Assembly: GCF_902167145.1 (NCBI RefSeq)
Contig: NC_050100.1
Location: 189,899,439-189,963,438, forward strand
DNA: 64,000 nt
Reading direction: 5' to 3'
Source of the DNA: Zea mays
Taxonomy: Eukaryota; Streptophyta; Magnoliopsida; Poales; Poaceae
Part shown: positions 1-10,229 of the stretch, one piece after another
Numbering within the stretch: position 1 is the stretch's first letter
Layout: every line of letters begins with the position of its first letter
The notes under the pieces: model-generated
Told to the model about the DNA's origin: nothing
What the model saw: only the letters and a program-made list of their open reading frames with translations
Database searches by the model: none
Position numbers and translations under genes: made by a program

Positions 1-837
1 ATTACTACACAGCAGAGCACTACTACGCTGCATGCACTAATGAAGTTGTTATATGTCGGCCAATTATACGTGCCAGCATTTCTCAAGTCTGAATAATGAA
101 TGAGCAATGGCAATTGGCGGCGCCGACGGCCAAGACGGCCCCTCCTCCTCGCCCGCCTTCACACGCCATGGCGCCGGAACCGGACCACTCCGCGTCAGGA
201 GGCTACTACGGCCTCTCTTTTGCGCCGCAGCAGGAGGTGGCGCACGAGCTCTTCCACAGTATTACGGCGGCGGCACGGTCACCGTCGACCACCACTACGG
301 CTTCACGCGAGCCAGCGGGGGAGGAGTCGCCGGCGGTCAGTGCGGGTTTGGCTGCTTCGACGACATGGCCAGCCTTGGTGGAGACACCGGTACTCTTGAA
401 GGAGTACAATTATTATGACATGGGGTTTGACAGGTAGATTAAAACTAGATTGGCTTTGAAATGCCGTGAGGAGCTTGACAATGTATATTGTGTCTTGGCA
501 GTGTTTTGATGTCTAGATTCACAGCATGGTTCCATGCATTTGGACCCCAACTTATATTTAGATTTATGCATGTTTGTTTTGAGGATTGAGTTAGTCCATC
601 ATATTCTTTTTTTTGAACGTAGTCCATCATGTTCTCAGTCCTCACTTTTTTGTTTGGTTTATTGAATAGAATGATTTGATCCATCATTATTTCATTTCTC
701 ATTGGCAAATAATTAGTAATAATATGAGAAATGAGTTCGTTCTACCAAATTTTTAGAATGAACTCATGATGCACCATCTCATCTAAAATGTGTTGACTCT
801 TCAAAACAAACACCTCCTTAGAGAACCTTTCTTGTAG
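1..837. other. Unassigned low-copy sequence with a GC-rich open frame
   Basis: The first 440 bases are GC-rich and open in several frames on the plus strand. The longest is an ATG frame at 96-437 that would encode 113 residues rich in Ala, Pro, Ser and Thr and ending near NYYDMGFDR. Three overlapping frames are all open, which is what GC-rich DNA does by chance, and I recognise no domain. It could be a broken exon of a captured gene. From 440 to 837 the sequence turns AT-rich and shows nothing I can name. Confidence 0.3.
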
Positions 838-1520
838 CACTATCGGAATCCGGCTCTTTGCTGAGTGCCAAATGATTTGCCGAGTGTTTTTTCGGACACT
901 CGGCAAACAAGTTCTTTGCCGAGTGCCAAACAAAAAGCATTCGGTAAAAAAACACTCGACAATATTTTTTTGCCGAGTGTTTTATTTTTGACACTCGGCA
1001 AAAAGTTTCTTTGCCGAGTGTTTTGTCAACACTAGACAAAGACAATTTAAAAATCATATTTTGAAGTAGTAAATTAATTCAAATGAAAAGTTTTCAACTA
1101 CAAAATTGTATAACTCATCAAGATGTACAATTTATATTTTGGTCATTTCTTCATATGACAAAATAAAAGTAAATTTGTTTATAAAAACTATATATTTCTC
1201 TCATAGTTTATGAAACTACAAGAGAGATGTATAAGATTTGTGAATAATGTTAGAACCAACATGTGAGATGAATAAATGACCAAACAAACAAAATAAACTT
1301 TGTAGATCTTGAGAAGTTATATAATCTTGTAGTTGACAACTTTTTGATTTAAAGTCATCTTGTCAACGAAAATTACATTTGAATTTTAGAAAAGTACTCG
1401 CAAAAAACCATTTGCCGATAAATTATTTGTGAGTGTTACTTACCGAGTGTAACACTCGGCAAAGGCTTTGCCGAGTATAAAAAGGTCTTACACTCGACAA
1501 AGAATGCAAGTCCTATAGCG
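838..1520 (+). mobile_element. Mini-CACTA (non-autonomous En/Spm-type) element, 683 bp
   Basis: The left end reads CACTATCGGAATCC and the right end reads CCTATAGCG, an imperfect inverted copy (about 9 of the first 12 bases pair). The trinucleotide TAG flanks both ends (835-837 and 1521-1523), the 3-bp target duplication expected of CACTA elements. Subterminal copies of TTTGCCGAGTG and its complement crowd 880-1030 and 1440-1500, as in maize CACTA families where they are candidate transposase-binding sites. There is no transposase frame inside, so it would depend on an autonomous element. The 1030-1420 interior is AT-rich and recurs in part at about 22790-22930. Confidence 0.7.
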
Positions 1521-4500
1521 TAGAAATAAGTAGAAATCCATAACAACTAATATAATGGGACAGGGAGAGTATACACTAGCTAACTGATAATTGTCGATGT
1601 AATTTTTTTCTTGGGTGAGGACTAGGAGCATGTGTCCTCACAAACATAAATCTGCATGCGTCTGAATCAATTTGTGGGAACAAAATAGGCTTTATGGACC
1701 GGTCTGTCAATTGAGAGGTTGAAACAAAGGCATAATAAGTTTTTCACAACAGTATCAACTGATTTTCCTTGCTATGCGTCCGGCCACAAATATTGATTAA
1801 CAAGAAAAAAACGAAATGAAAACCAAAGGTGTTGCCTACCTAAGACTTAACACCGTCAAGTAGAACTAATGGAGTAGAGACGTACAACAATTTTATTTTG
1901 CAAGAACAGAGACAAACACAAAAAAGTCTAAAAAATAAGGGCAAATCTACAGTTACACCCCAAAACAGGGGCACTGGCGTAATTACCCCTTGTTTAAATC
2001 AATTATTTCCCCATCTATGCTTATGCACTAATACAATGCCGACGACTTGGTAAAAAAACTGCAACCTTTTCATCTACTCGCTTCTCTGCTGCTTCGTATA
2101 CTTCCACACCGACCTTTCTTCCATAGCAGCTTCTCCATCTATCTCATTGATCTAGATCCCAATCCCAGAGTTCCATCCTGCTCATATATCCTTTCACTGT
2201 TCCTCGTTCCTCTTCCAATCCTCCTTGTTGATAAGATCATTGCTGGTGGCAGGTGCCATATACATCGCGTTGGATTCATAGTTCAATGCCATGGTATCTG
2301 TGGCAACAATATATAGTGGCGTCACTCACATGGCAGCCTGTCACATGCGATTGGTCGGTCTACACGTCAACTCTAAATACATCCTATATGTCTCGACTCC
2401 GAGACGAAGGTCGGCGACAATGATGGCCCGCTTGTCTGGGACTTGTTCTTGGGGACCCGATTAGAACTTCGGCCTCTATGTTGGATTGAGCCCCTTCCAC
2501 CATCATTGGGACTCAGCCTCCTCTACGCTACTAATGGCGTCCGCTCCTATTGATGCCTGCTGCTGCCCCTCCACCTAGGGGTCGCAGGTGGCCACCAACG
2601 GGGGAGTTAGCACTTCCGCGGTCTCCATTGATAGTGCACCGTTGCTAGTGGGGCTCGAAGGCACCACCATCTGGAGGCGCTGGCTGCTCCTCTACTTGGG
2701 GGCAGGCGTGGCTAGGAGCCTGCTTCTCACATCTCCTACTATTGCTACCATTGCTGTAGTGGTAGGGCTAGAGAACTTGGTTCGCGAAGGGGGTATGTAC
2801 TTGAGTAGAACACCAACCAAAATCAAAGAAGCAATAACATTAAGAAGGTGACAACCTTACATGCGGGTTGACATGATGAACCACCACCGCCCTAGTAGTG
2901 GGGGGCAGTCCTCCTCTTGGGCTGTTGTCTGTGTTTGGTACCGATGGCGCAGTACGTATGGGAAATACCACACATTGCTTTTGGAAGGACGGTTATGTAG
3001 ATCGTAGCTCGATGGTTCATGCAGGGCACGACAGAACACAACGATTTTATTTTTTTGGGCCGCCTAGATGCATAATACCCTACGTTCTGTGAGTTTCTGG
3101 TGGTTGTATTGCTATGAGCTCGAGGATTACAGATGGTTGCCGAATGTCGAAGATGAAAGCAATCTAAGTCTAGCAGGGTCTAATGGAGTCTAACGTTTTT
3201 GTAGGGGTACCTCTTCAGCCTTATATGGCCGACTGAAGAGATAACCTTGTACAAATCAGAGCACTATATGTATCTACCCACTTCGCTATAAAACGTGTCG
3301 CGTCTTCCGGTGTTCAGTTGGTTTCTCATGAGGTTTAGGCACGGCTGCATGCACGGGGCATGCTTTCGGAGATCTCCTTGACTCGGCGTGTGACTCCTTC
3401 AATCGTCCTCAGTTACATCCGGTTGAGGCCCACGATGCGCCCCACCGGTGACCCATCGAGGGCCTCATAGGCAGCCTTTGAAGCATATTTGTGCCATATG
3501 ATGAATATGTCCCATGCTTGCACATAAATTATCTGCAACCTCTAAAGACTATTTGGATTAGGGGCTATATATGCTCCCTTTGCTGGTTATTTGAGGTGTG
3601 TGCAAGCTGTGGAACATATCTAGAAACTTGGGACATTCATATTAGCTATAGACACTATCTTAGGTGGTTGCGAGTGCTTAGTTAGTTAGATCATCGCTTG
3701 TAGCACTTGCTCTAGGGTTAGGCCTAGTGTTTGAGATTTACATACCTCTTATAAATTGGTATTTGGGCACACCCTTGAAGTTATACTCAAAGGGGCTTAT
3801 AGTCGTGTAAGATCACACCAACTACATTTATAGTATGACTACCACTATGTACATGAGAGAATGAGGCCTGCGTTATTTTGATAAAAAACATGATACTGAA
3901 GACAATAGGGAGCAATTTGGGAGAGGCCATCTTAAAGACCCACTTGCGGATGGGGAAGTGCTTGGCCTTGGATGGGCATCCTTGCGAGGGTCCCCAACGA
4001 GGACTAGTGGAAGCTTGCCCGCTTCTCGATATCCGGTGTTGTCAAATGGGACTTTGTATCTCTTTTAGTCTTCAGCTTTTGCAATTACATTGCGTACCTT
4101 GGTTGTGTGCTTTATATTCTAGCTTAGTTGTTAGGCTAGTTGACAGGTTTGTATCCTAGATCGTATAACTCTTTATGATAGATATAACAACACATAATCA
4201 AAACCTAAGCTGCACATATAGATATATTATCTATTGTATATGTTTTGACTAGGGTGGAAATTACATGCCATCGTTTGTGAAATAGTTTTTAAGTTTTCTA
4301 AGTCACCCACTCTAAGGCAACATTTCCCTTCAAGACCCTCTTCTTTGGATGGAGGCTAGCCCACTGGTCAAGGAGTGGGTAGGAGCTTATTGGAGGTCTT
4401 AGGTAGGTCAACTGATCTACACAGGGTTTGGCCATCCCCCTCTCTTGTATGTGGGGCCATTCCCTCTGGTTGGGTTGCCCCATAATCCATATTGAGTGGG

Positions 4501-5251
4501 TTTGCACTGAAGGGGTCACTTGTTCATGTTGTTTCCTTTTGTCTAGGTCCATTAATCCACGTGAGATGTGTATGAGCCATCTAGAGAAAACACAAACTTC
4601 ATCCAATAGTCTATAGAGCTTGTGAGTGTGTTTTCTCAATGATCACAGGGATTGAAGGCATATGGGCCCACTAGGGGGTCAGCTAGCCCCACCTAGGGGG
4701 ACCTGACCATAGGGGATGGCCCTAGCACTACTTCGCTTCATTTACTCCTTATACATACATAAAAATCCAATACATGTGAAACTCAATTCCTTTTATTCCG
4801 AGGTATGTTGATAGTAATTTCAGGGTGTAGAAATGTGTCATAATTACTATCAATAGTGAGGCATAATATTTATGTCAAGTCTAGATCTGATTCCAATTTT
4901 GAATAGAAAAATCATAATGAGGATGTTCTTGTTGTTGTACATATGCAATTAGGAGAAATAGGCTTAATGAGGTTGTTCTTCTTTTATGGAAGCATCAATA
5001 TTAAGGTTTATGTTATGCACACCAATCTGTTCATCGTCCACGAGATGTTGGGATATACCTTAATGGATATGAACATTTCTTCTTGATCATGTGTATGTTC
5101 TTTCAATTAGATTAGGTAAGGATTGACCTTCTTAAATATGGACCTGCAAATAAACTTGGTCTTCCTCTTCTTGCTCATGTGTTGCTTCTTCATTCGTGTA
5201 AGGTAAGGGCTAACCACCTTGGATATGACATCCAGAGATAAATTGGATATT
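1521..5251. other. Decayed intergenic sequence, no gene supported
   Basis: I see no convincing gene or complete element in these 3.7 kb. Short open frames (for example 2047-2316, 2588-2851, 3878-4159, 4298-4639 on the minus strand) have no recognisable domain and no codon bias I could detect by eye. A pyrimidine-rich stretch near 2060-2230, ending at a possible GT donor, resembles a 5' leader but has no coding continuation. A TATAAAA-like string lies near 3289. The stretch may hold old gene fragments or degraded transposons that only a database search would show. Confidence 0.4.
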
Positions 5252-6052
5252 CACTACCAGAATCCGGGCCTTTGCTGAGTGCTCGACGCTTTGCCGAGTG
5301 CTTTTTGTCGGGCACTCGGCAAAGAAGCCTTTGCCGAGTGCCGCACTCGGCAAAGAAGCCTTTGCCGAGTGCCGCACTCGGCAAAGTCCTTCTCTCGGTA
5401 ACGACAACATTTGCCGAGAGCAGGACTCTCGGCACAAGAGTACACTCGGCGAAGAGCGGCTCTCGGCAAAGGGCCGTCAGCCGCCGTCTGAAGCTGACGG
5501 CCGTTACCTTTGCCGAGAGCCGAGTTCTGGCACTCGGCAAAGAATCTTCTTTGCCAAGTGCCGCAGCTGGACACTCCACAAAGTATTTTTTATTTACTTT
5601 ACCAAACTTTTTGTGGTATGTTTCTACACTATGTAGACCTACATGTACCATTTTGGGACAATTATAAAAGTGTTTTCTATAACTATTAGATTTAGTCGTT
5701 TATTTGAATCTCTTCAAAAACATCATATTTGAACTGCAAGTCACTCGAAACATGGAAAACCGTGCATGCAAAAATGATATCATGCTATTTAGCACAAGTT
5801 ACAATCGATTTCAGGAGCGAACCGGAAACTTCGAGCAACATGCTCACTAAACATGGTCGTGAACTTGCCATCCGGTTGTTTTAAAATTGTATAAAACACA
5901 AACAAAGTCAGAAAATCATGAAACTTGTCCACATGTCATGATATCATATGTAGAGTCTGTGATAAAAATTTGAAAATGTTTCGAGAAAGTTGTGACACAC
6001 TATGTGAAGAAACCTAGTCGGTCTACATTGAATCCTTCTCGTTAATGGTTTC
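5252..6052 (+). mobile_element. CACTA element terminus with TTTGCCGAGTGC subterminal repeats
   Basis: Starts CACTACCAGAATCCGGGCC, a CACTA-type terminal repeat. From 5270 to 5580 there are at least ten direct and inverted copies of the 12-mer TTTGCCGAGTGC or close variants, which create artefactual open frames on both strands. The following 5600-6050 is AT-rich with phrases I associate with CACTA subterminal and internal DNA, but I cannot place its right end. No matching inverted terminus (ending in TAGTG) was seen before the gag fragment at 6053, so only one end is present or the element is broken. Confidence 0.65.
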
Positions 6053-7232
6053 AATTAATTCATTTAATTTTGTCTTTTGTTCCATGTTAAGGTTGGCAAA
6101 AAGAGCAAGTAAATCATCTTCATTATCGCTAGAGCTACCCTCATCGCTAGATGTTGTATATTTGGGAAGAGAAGTCCCTTGTTGACGGCGATGTTGGCGG
6201 CGTCCTCATCGGAGGAGGAGTCGGTGGATCTCTCATCGGAGTCCCATTCCCAACATATGTGCGCATCACCCCCCTTCTTCTTGTAGTATCTCTTCTTATC
6301 TTTCATCTTCCCCTTCTTGTCTTCGTCCCTGTCACTTTCACTAGACATTGAACATTTAGCTATGAAATGACCGGACTTACCACAACGGTAACACACCCTC
6401 TTGGAGTGGGACTTGTAGTCTTTCCCCCTCCTTTGTTTGAGGATTTGGCGGAAGCTCTTGATGATGAGTGCCATCTTCTCGTTGTCGAGCTTGGAGGCGT
6501 CGATTGGAAGCCTACTTAGTGTAGACTCCTTCTTCTCTTCTTCTGTTGCTTTGAATGCGATGGGTTGCACCTCGGGTGTAGAGGTGGCGCCTTGCTCCAA
6601 GTTGACAATGTGTTTGAAGTCTTTGATCATGAGTTCAAAGCTCACAAACTTCCCAATAACTTCCTCATGAGACATTAGTTTGTATCTAGGATCCCCACAT
6701 ATTAATTGTACTTGAGTAGGATTACGAAAAACAAGGGATCTTAGAATAACCTTGACCATTTCATGGTCATCCCATTTGGTGCTCCCGAGGTTGCGCACTT
6801 GGTTCACCATTGTCTTGAGCCAGTTGTACATGGCTTGCGGCTCTTCTCCTTTGTTGAGGACGAATCGACTGAGTTCTCCCTCGATCGTTTCGTGCTTGGT
6901 GATCTTGGTCACCTCGTCCCCTTCGTGCACGGTTTTGAGGACGTCCCAAATTTTTTTGGTGCTCTTTAATCCTTGCACCTTGTTATACTCCTCTCGACAC
7001 AAGGAGGCGAGGAGTATAGACATGGCTTGGGAGTTAAAGTGTCTAATTTGGGCGGCCTCGTCCAAGTCGTAGTCCTTGTCCCCCACCTTTGGTGCCTGCG
7101 CTCCAAACTCAACAATGTCTCAAATGCTTTCATGGAGTGAGGTTAGATGGTGCCTCATTTTATCACTCCACATACAATAATCTTCACCATTGAAATATGG
7201 TGGTTTGCCTAGTGGTACGAAAAGTAATGGAG
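6053..7232 (-). pseudogene. Sirevirus (Opie/Ji-type) gag fragment
   Basis: On the minus strand this matches the gag of elements A and H in this window. From 7232 down it runs through the UBN2/retrotransposon-gag region (an ATG at 7086 begins a 340-codon frame) to a CCHC zinc knuckle of the form CYRCGKSGHFIAKC. It stops in the acidic/Ser region that corresponds to about 11830 of A. It is broken: a TGA replaces a Trp codon just upstream of 7086, and a deletion with frameshift removes a Lys-rich stretch after the knuckle. Both ends are truncated. The left flank is CACTA-like DNA and the right flank is the LTR of element C, so it is either a remnant into which C inserted or a segment captured by the CACTA element. 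Confidence 0.85.
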
Positions 7233-7237
7233 CGCGC

Positions 7238-7716
7238 TGTTGGAACCTGCTCTCGGTTGCAAGGGGACCCAACAAGGGCGAACAGTGACGTTAACAGGGT
7301 TCTCGCGCAAAATGGCAATAGCTCTGTTAATCTAGCCTCTCACGGGCACTGTGCGGGGGTATTTATAGGTATCTGAGTGCCCAGCGTCTTGTGTTAAGGA
7401 CGCATGTACCCTCAGACACCTAGGTTATCCCCCAGAATATTCCCATAAAGCAGGGTTACAGACTGTAATTACAGGGATGCCTTTACAAATTAGGCCCGTA
7501 ACACGCAGCGGCCACGCAGGGCCCATTACAATGGGCCGGACCACACGTGGGCCTCCATGCTGGACGAGGCCGCACAGTGGCATGACCTCGTCGTAGGTCT
7601 TCGTCTGACGCCGTATGGGGCGAAGGGCGTCCCTGTCCGTTGTCTTGTCTCCGTTGGACCAACGACCACGGCGAAGGCCTCGAGCGAAGGGTGGCATCTT
7701 CGCCTTCGCCCCAACA
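7238..7716 (-). repeat. LTR of Gypsy element C (3' LTR relative to pol)
   Basis: Begins TGTTGGAACCTGC and ends CCCCAACA, 479 bp, with TG/CA termini. It contains TATTTATA, a TATA box (TATAAATA) when read on the minus strand, agreeing with minus-strand gag-pol transcription. Immediately inside is CCTCCGAGGG, which on the minus strand gives a short purine tract next to the LTR. The five bases before it are CGCGC; the matching duplication cannot be tested because the other end is lost. Confidence 0.85.
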
Positions 7717-7883
7717 TTTGCCCTCCGAGGGACCAGTTCGACTAAGTCATTTGGTGCCGAAGACGTCGCTAGATGGTGGAGACGCTGCCCTCGCTCGAAG
7801 TGGTTCCACGGGGGTTTTTGACATGACCGTTGATTGACACCGTACTGTTGGACTGCGGGTTTCCCGAAGCGCCGCGCCCTGTG

Positions 7884-7890
7884 TATAAAA
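7884..7890 (+). promoter_or_regulatory. TATA box of the antisense gene in element C
   Basis: TATAAAA followed by a G-run, about 165 bp inside the LTR and 164 bp upstream of the ATG at 8054. The same box at the same spacing occurs in B (26828) and G (63001). The leader GAACTTCACTTTC and a CGAAAACCC-like phrase downstream are also shared. Its conservation in three copies supports a dedicated plus-strand promoter. No transcript evidence is available here. Confidence 0.65.
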
Positions 7891-8871
7891 GGGGGCAGGG
7901 GGCGGCGCGTTTTGAACTTCACTTTCTGCGCTCTGTGAAAACCCTAGCTGCCTTTTCCACCGTCTTGCTACTCGTCTGCCCTCCTTGCTCTTGTTCGCCG
8001 GAGATCTGGCTCGAGTGAAGCAGACCGCCCGCCGCCGCCGATGGTACGTAGCAATGCCGACCTCTTCTTCTTCCGCTGCCGCTACGCCGCCGGCCGACAC
8101 GTCGTCTGAGGAAACGCTGAGTACTGTTGCGGCGGAGGAGTTGCGCGCCGGCGATACGGTGGATTTTGGTGTGTCGCGGATGTCGTCGGTCCACGTGCAA
8201 GATATGCAGTGGCTGGGTTACTTTGGCGGCGGAGTCGCTCGTGTCCCGGGGACGGAGGAAGTCCCCGAGCCGGAGGGCGAGTTGGTTGTGTTTGAGGCGT
8301 TCTTTGCCGCTGGTCTTCGTCTGCCTGCGCACCGATTTGTTGGAGAAGTTCTGCGCAGATTTAATGTTCAGCTCCATCAGTTGACTCCGAATGCCGTGGT
8401 GGCTCTGTCGAAGTATGTCTGGGCGACGACTTCGTACGGCGGACAGCCATCAGTCGAAGTCTTCGCGAAGTACTATTGCCTGCACTGGCAGAAGAGGATG
8501 ATTGGAGATGAAGTTGCCCAGTTTGGGTCCTGTACATTTACACCGAAGACCGGCAAGACCACGATGGAGGTAGTCGAGTTGGTTCCCTGCGCCCGCAACA
8601 AGTGGGGCAGTTGGCATGAGTTTTGGTTTTACGTCGCGGAGGGTGCGATCGAAGACCATCCGGGGCTCCCTGTGTCCGAGATGTGCTCGCATCTTTACTC
8701 AGCATACCCGCCTTTTGAAGTGGCGGAGGATGATGCGGACGAAGGGGCCCTTCGGTGCGTCGCCGGCCTGAGCAGCGGGCGCGATTTGGTTGAGGAATTT
8801 GTGGCGTACGGGGTGTGGCCTTTGGCGCATGGCTGGGCGTTGGGCGAAGTGTGCCCTCGCCAGATGCCTTC

Positions 8872-10181
8872 TGAAAGGGAATTAGGCTTACACCTAGTCC
8901 CTAATTTATTTTGGTGGTTGAATTGCCCAACACAAATATTTGGACTAACTAGTTTACTCTAGTGCATAAGTTATACAGGTGCTAAAGGTTCACGCTTAGC
9001 CAATAAAAAGACAAAGTATTGGGTTCAACCAAAGAGCAAAGGGACAACCGAAGGCACCTCTGGCCTGGCGCACCGGACTGTCCGGTGTGCCACCGGACAT
9101 GTCCGGTGCACCAGAGGACTCCGACTTCAAACTCGTCACCTTCGGGAAATTCCAGAGGCGACTCCGCTATAATTCACCGGACTGTCCGGTGTACACCGAA
9201 CATGTCCGGTGCTCCAAAGAAGAGCTGCCTCAGGAACTCGTCAGCCTCGGGAAATCGGAACGTCTGCTCCGCTATAATTCACCGGACATGTCCGGTGTAC
9301 ACCGGACTGTCCGGTGCATCCATGGAGCAACGGCTACTTCGCGCCAACGGACACCTGCAGGCGCATTCAATGCGCGCCAGAAGCGCGCAGAAGTCAGGCA
9401 CGCCCATACTGGCGCACCGGACATTGAACAGTACATGTCCGGTGTGCACCGGACACCCAGGCGGGCCCAGAAGACAGAAGCTCCAACGGTCGGAATCCAA
9501 CGGCTTTGGTGACGTGGCTGTCGCACCGGACATGTCCGGTGTGCACCGGACTGTCCGGTGCGCCATCGAGCAGACAGCCTCACCAAACGGCTAGTTTGGT
9601 GGTTGGGGCTATAAATACCCCCAACCACCCACCATTCATTGCATCCAAGTTTTCCACTTCCCAACTACTTACAAGAGCTCTAGCATTCAATTCTAGACAC
9701 ACCAAAGAGATCAAATCCTCTCCAAATTCCACACAACGCCCTAGTGATTAGAGAGAGTGATTTGCTTGTGTTTCTTTCGAGCTCTTGCGCTTGGATTGCT
9801 TTCTTCTTTCTTGATTCTTTCATTGCGATCAAACTCACTTGTAATTGAGGCAAGAGACACCAAACTTGTGGTGGTCCTTGTGGGAACTTTGTGTTCCAAG
9901 TGATTGAGAAGAGAAAGCTCATTCGGTCCGAGGGACCGTTTGAGAGAGGGAAGGGTTGAAAGAGACCCGGCCTTTGTGGCCTCCTCAACGGGGAGTAGGT
10001 TTGAGAGAACCGAACCTCAGTAAAACAAATCCGCGTGTCTCACTTCATTATTCGCTTGCGATTTGTTTTGCACCCTCTCTCGCGGACTCTATTATATTTC
10101 TAACGCTAACCCGGCTTGTAGTTGTGATTATTTTTGTGAATTTCAGTTTCGCCCTATTCACCCCCCTCTAGGCGACTTTCA
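8872..10181 (+). repeat. 5' LTR of Sirevirus A
   Basis: Starts TGAAAGGGAATTAGG and ends GGCGACTTTCA. It holds about nine copies of the palindromes CACCGGACTGTCCGGTG and CACCGGACATGTCCGGTG between 9079 and 9560, upstream of the TATA box at 9610. Open frames here (such as 9019-9594) are by-products of the palindromes and not genes. Confidence 0.95.
9610..9617 (+). promoter_or_regulatory. LTR TATA box of Sirevirus A
   Basis: TATAAATA within GGGGCTATAAATACCCCCAA, about 260 bp after the first-third palindrome cluster and just after the last palindrome pair. The identical box occurs in the 3' LTR (17721) and in both LTRs of H (53951 and 62095). It is the expected start of the genomic transcript. 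Confidence 0.75.
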
Positions 10182-10183
10182 AT

Positions 10184-10195
10184 TGGTATCAGAGC
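10184..10195 (+). other. Primer-binding site of Sirevirus A
   Basis: TGGTATCAGAGC lies two bases inside the 5' LTR. It is complementary to the 3' end of plant initiator methionine tRNA, the usual Copia primer. The corresponding site in H carries one change. Confidence 0.9.
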
Positions 10196-10229
10196 TCGGT
10201 GCTTCATTAGAGCCTAACCGCTCGAAGTG

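Noticed and set aside
2047..2851. Two small plus-strand frames that might be a gene with a leader
   Set aside because: No domain, no shared frame across the putative donor near 2240, and no second copy in the window for comparison.
5190..5667. Six overlapping frames at the CACTA end, up to 153 codons
   Set aside because: All consist of the TTTGCCGAGTGC repeat read in different frames (ALGKE, RQRSLCRVP and similar); no domain is present.
9079..9560. GGACATGTCC within the palindromes fits the animal p53 half-site pattern
   Set aside because: Plants have no p53. The match follows from the palindrome and carries no meaning here.
9019..9664. Overlapping frames on both strands with repeated CPVCTGL/DMSGVHRTVRC phrases (also at 17130-17775, 53336-54023 and 61489-62167)
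   Set aside because: They are translations of the palindromic LTR motif in all frames. They occur in every LTR of this family and vanish outside the palindromes.
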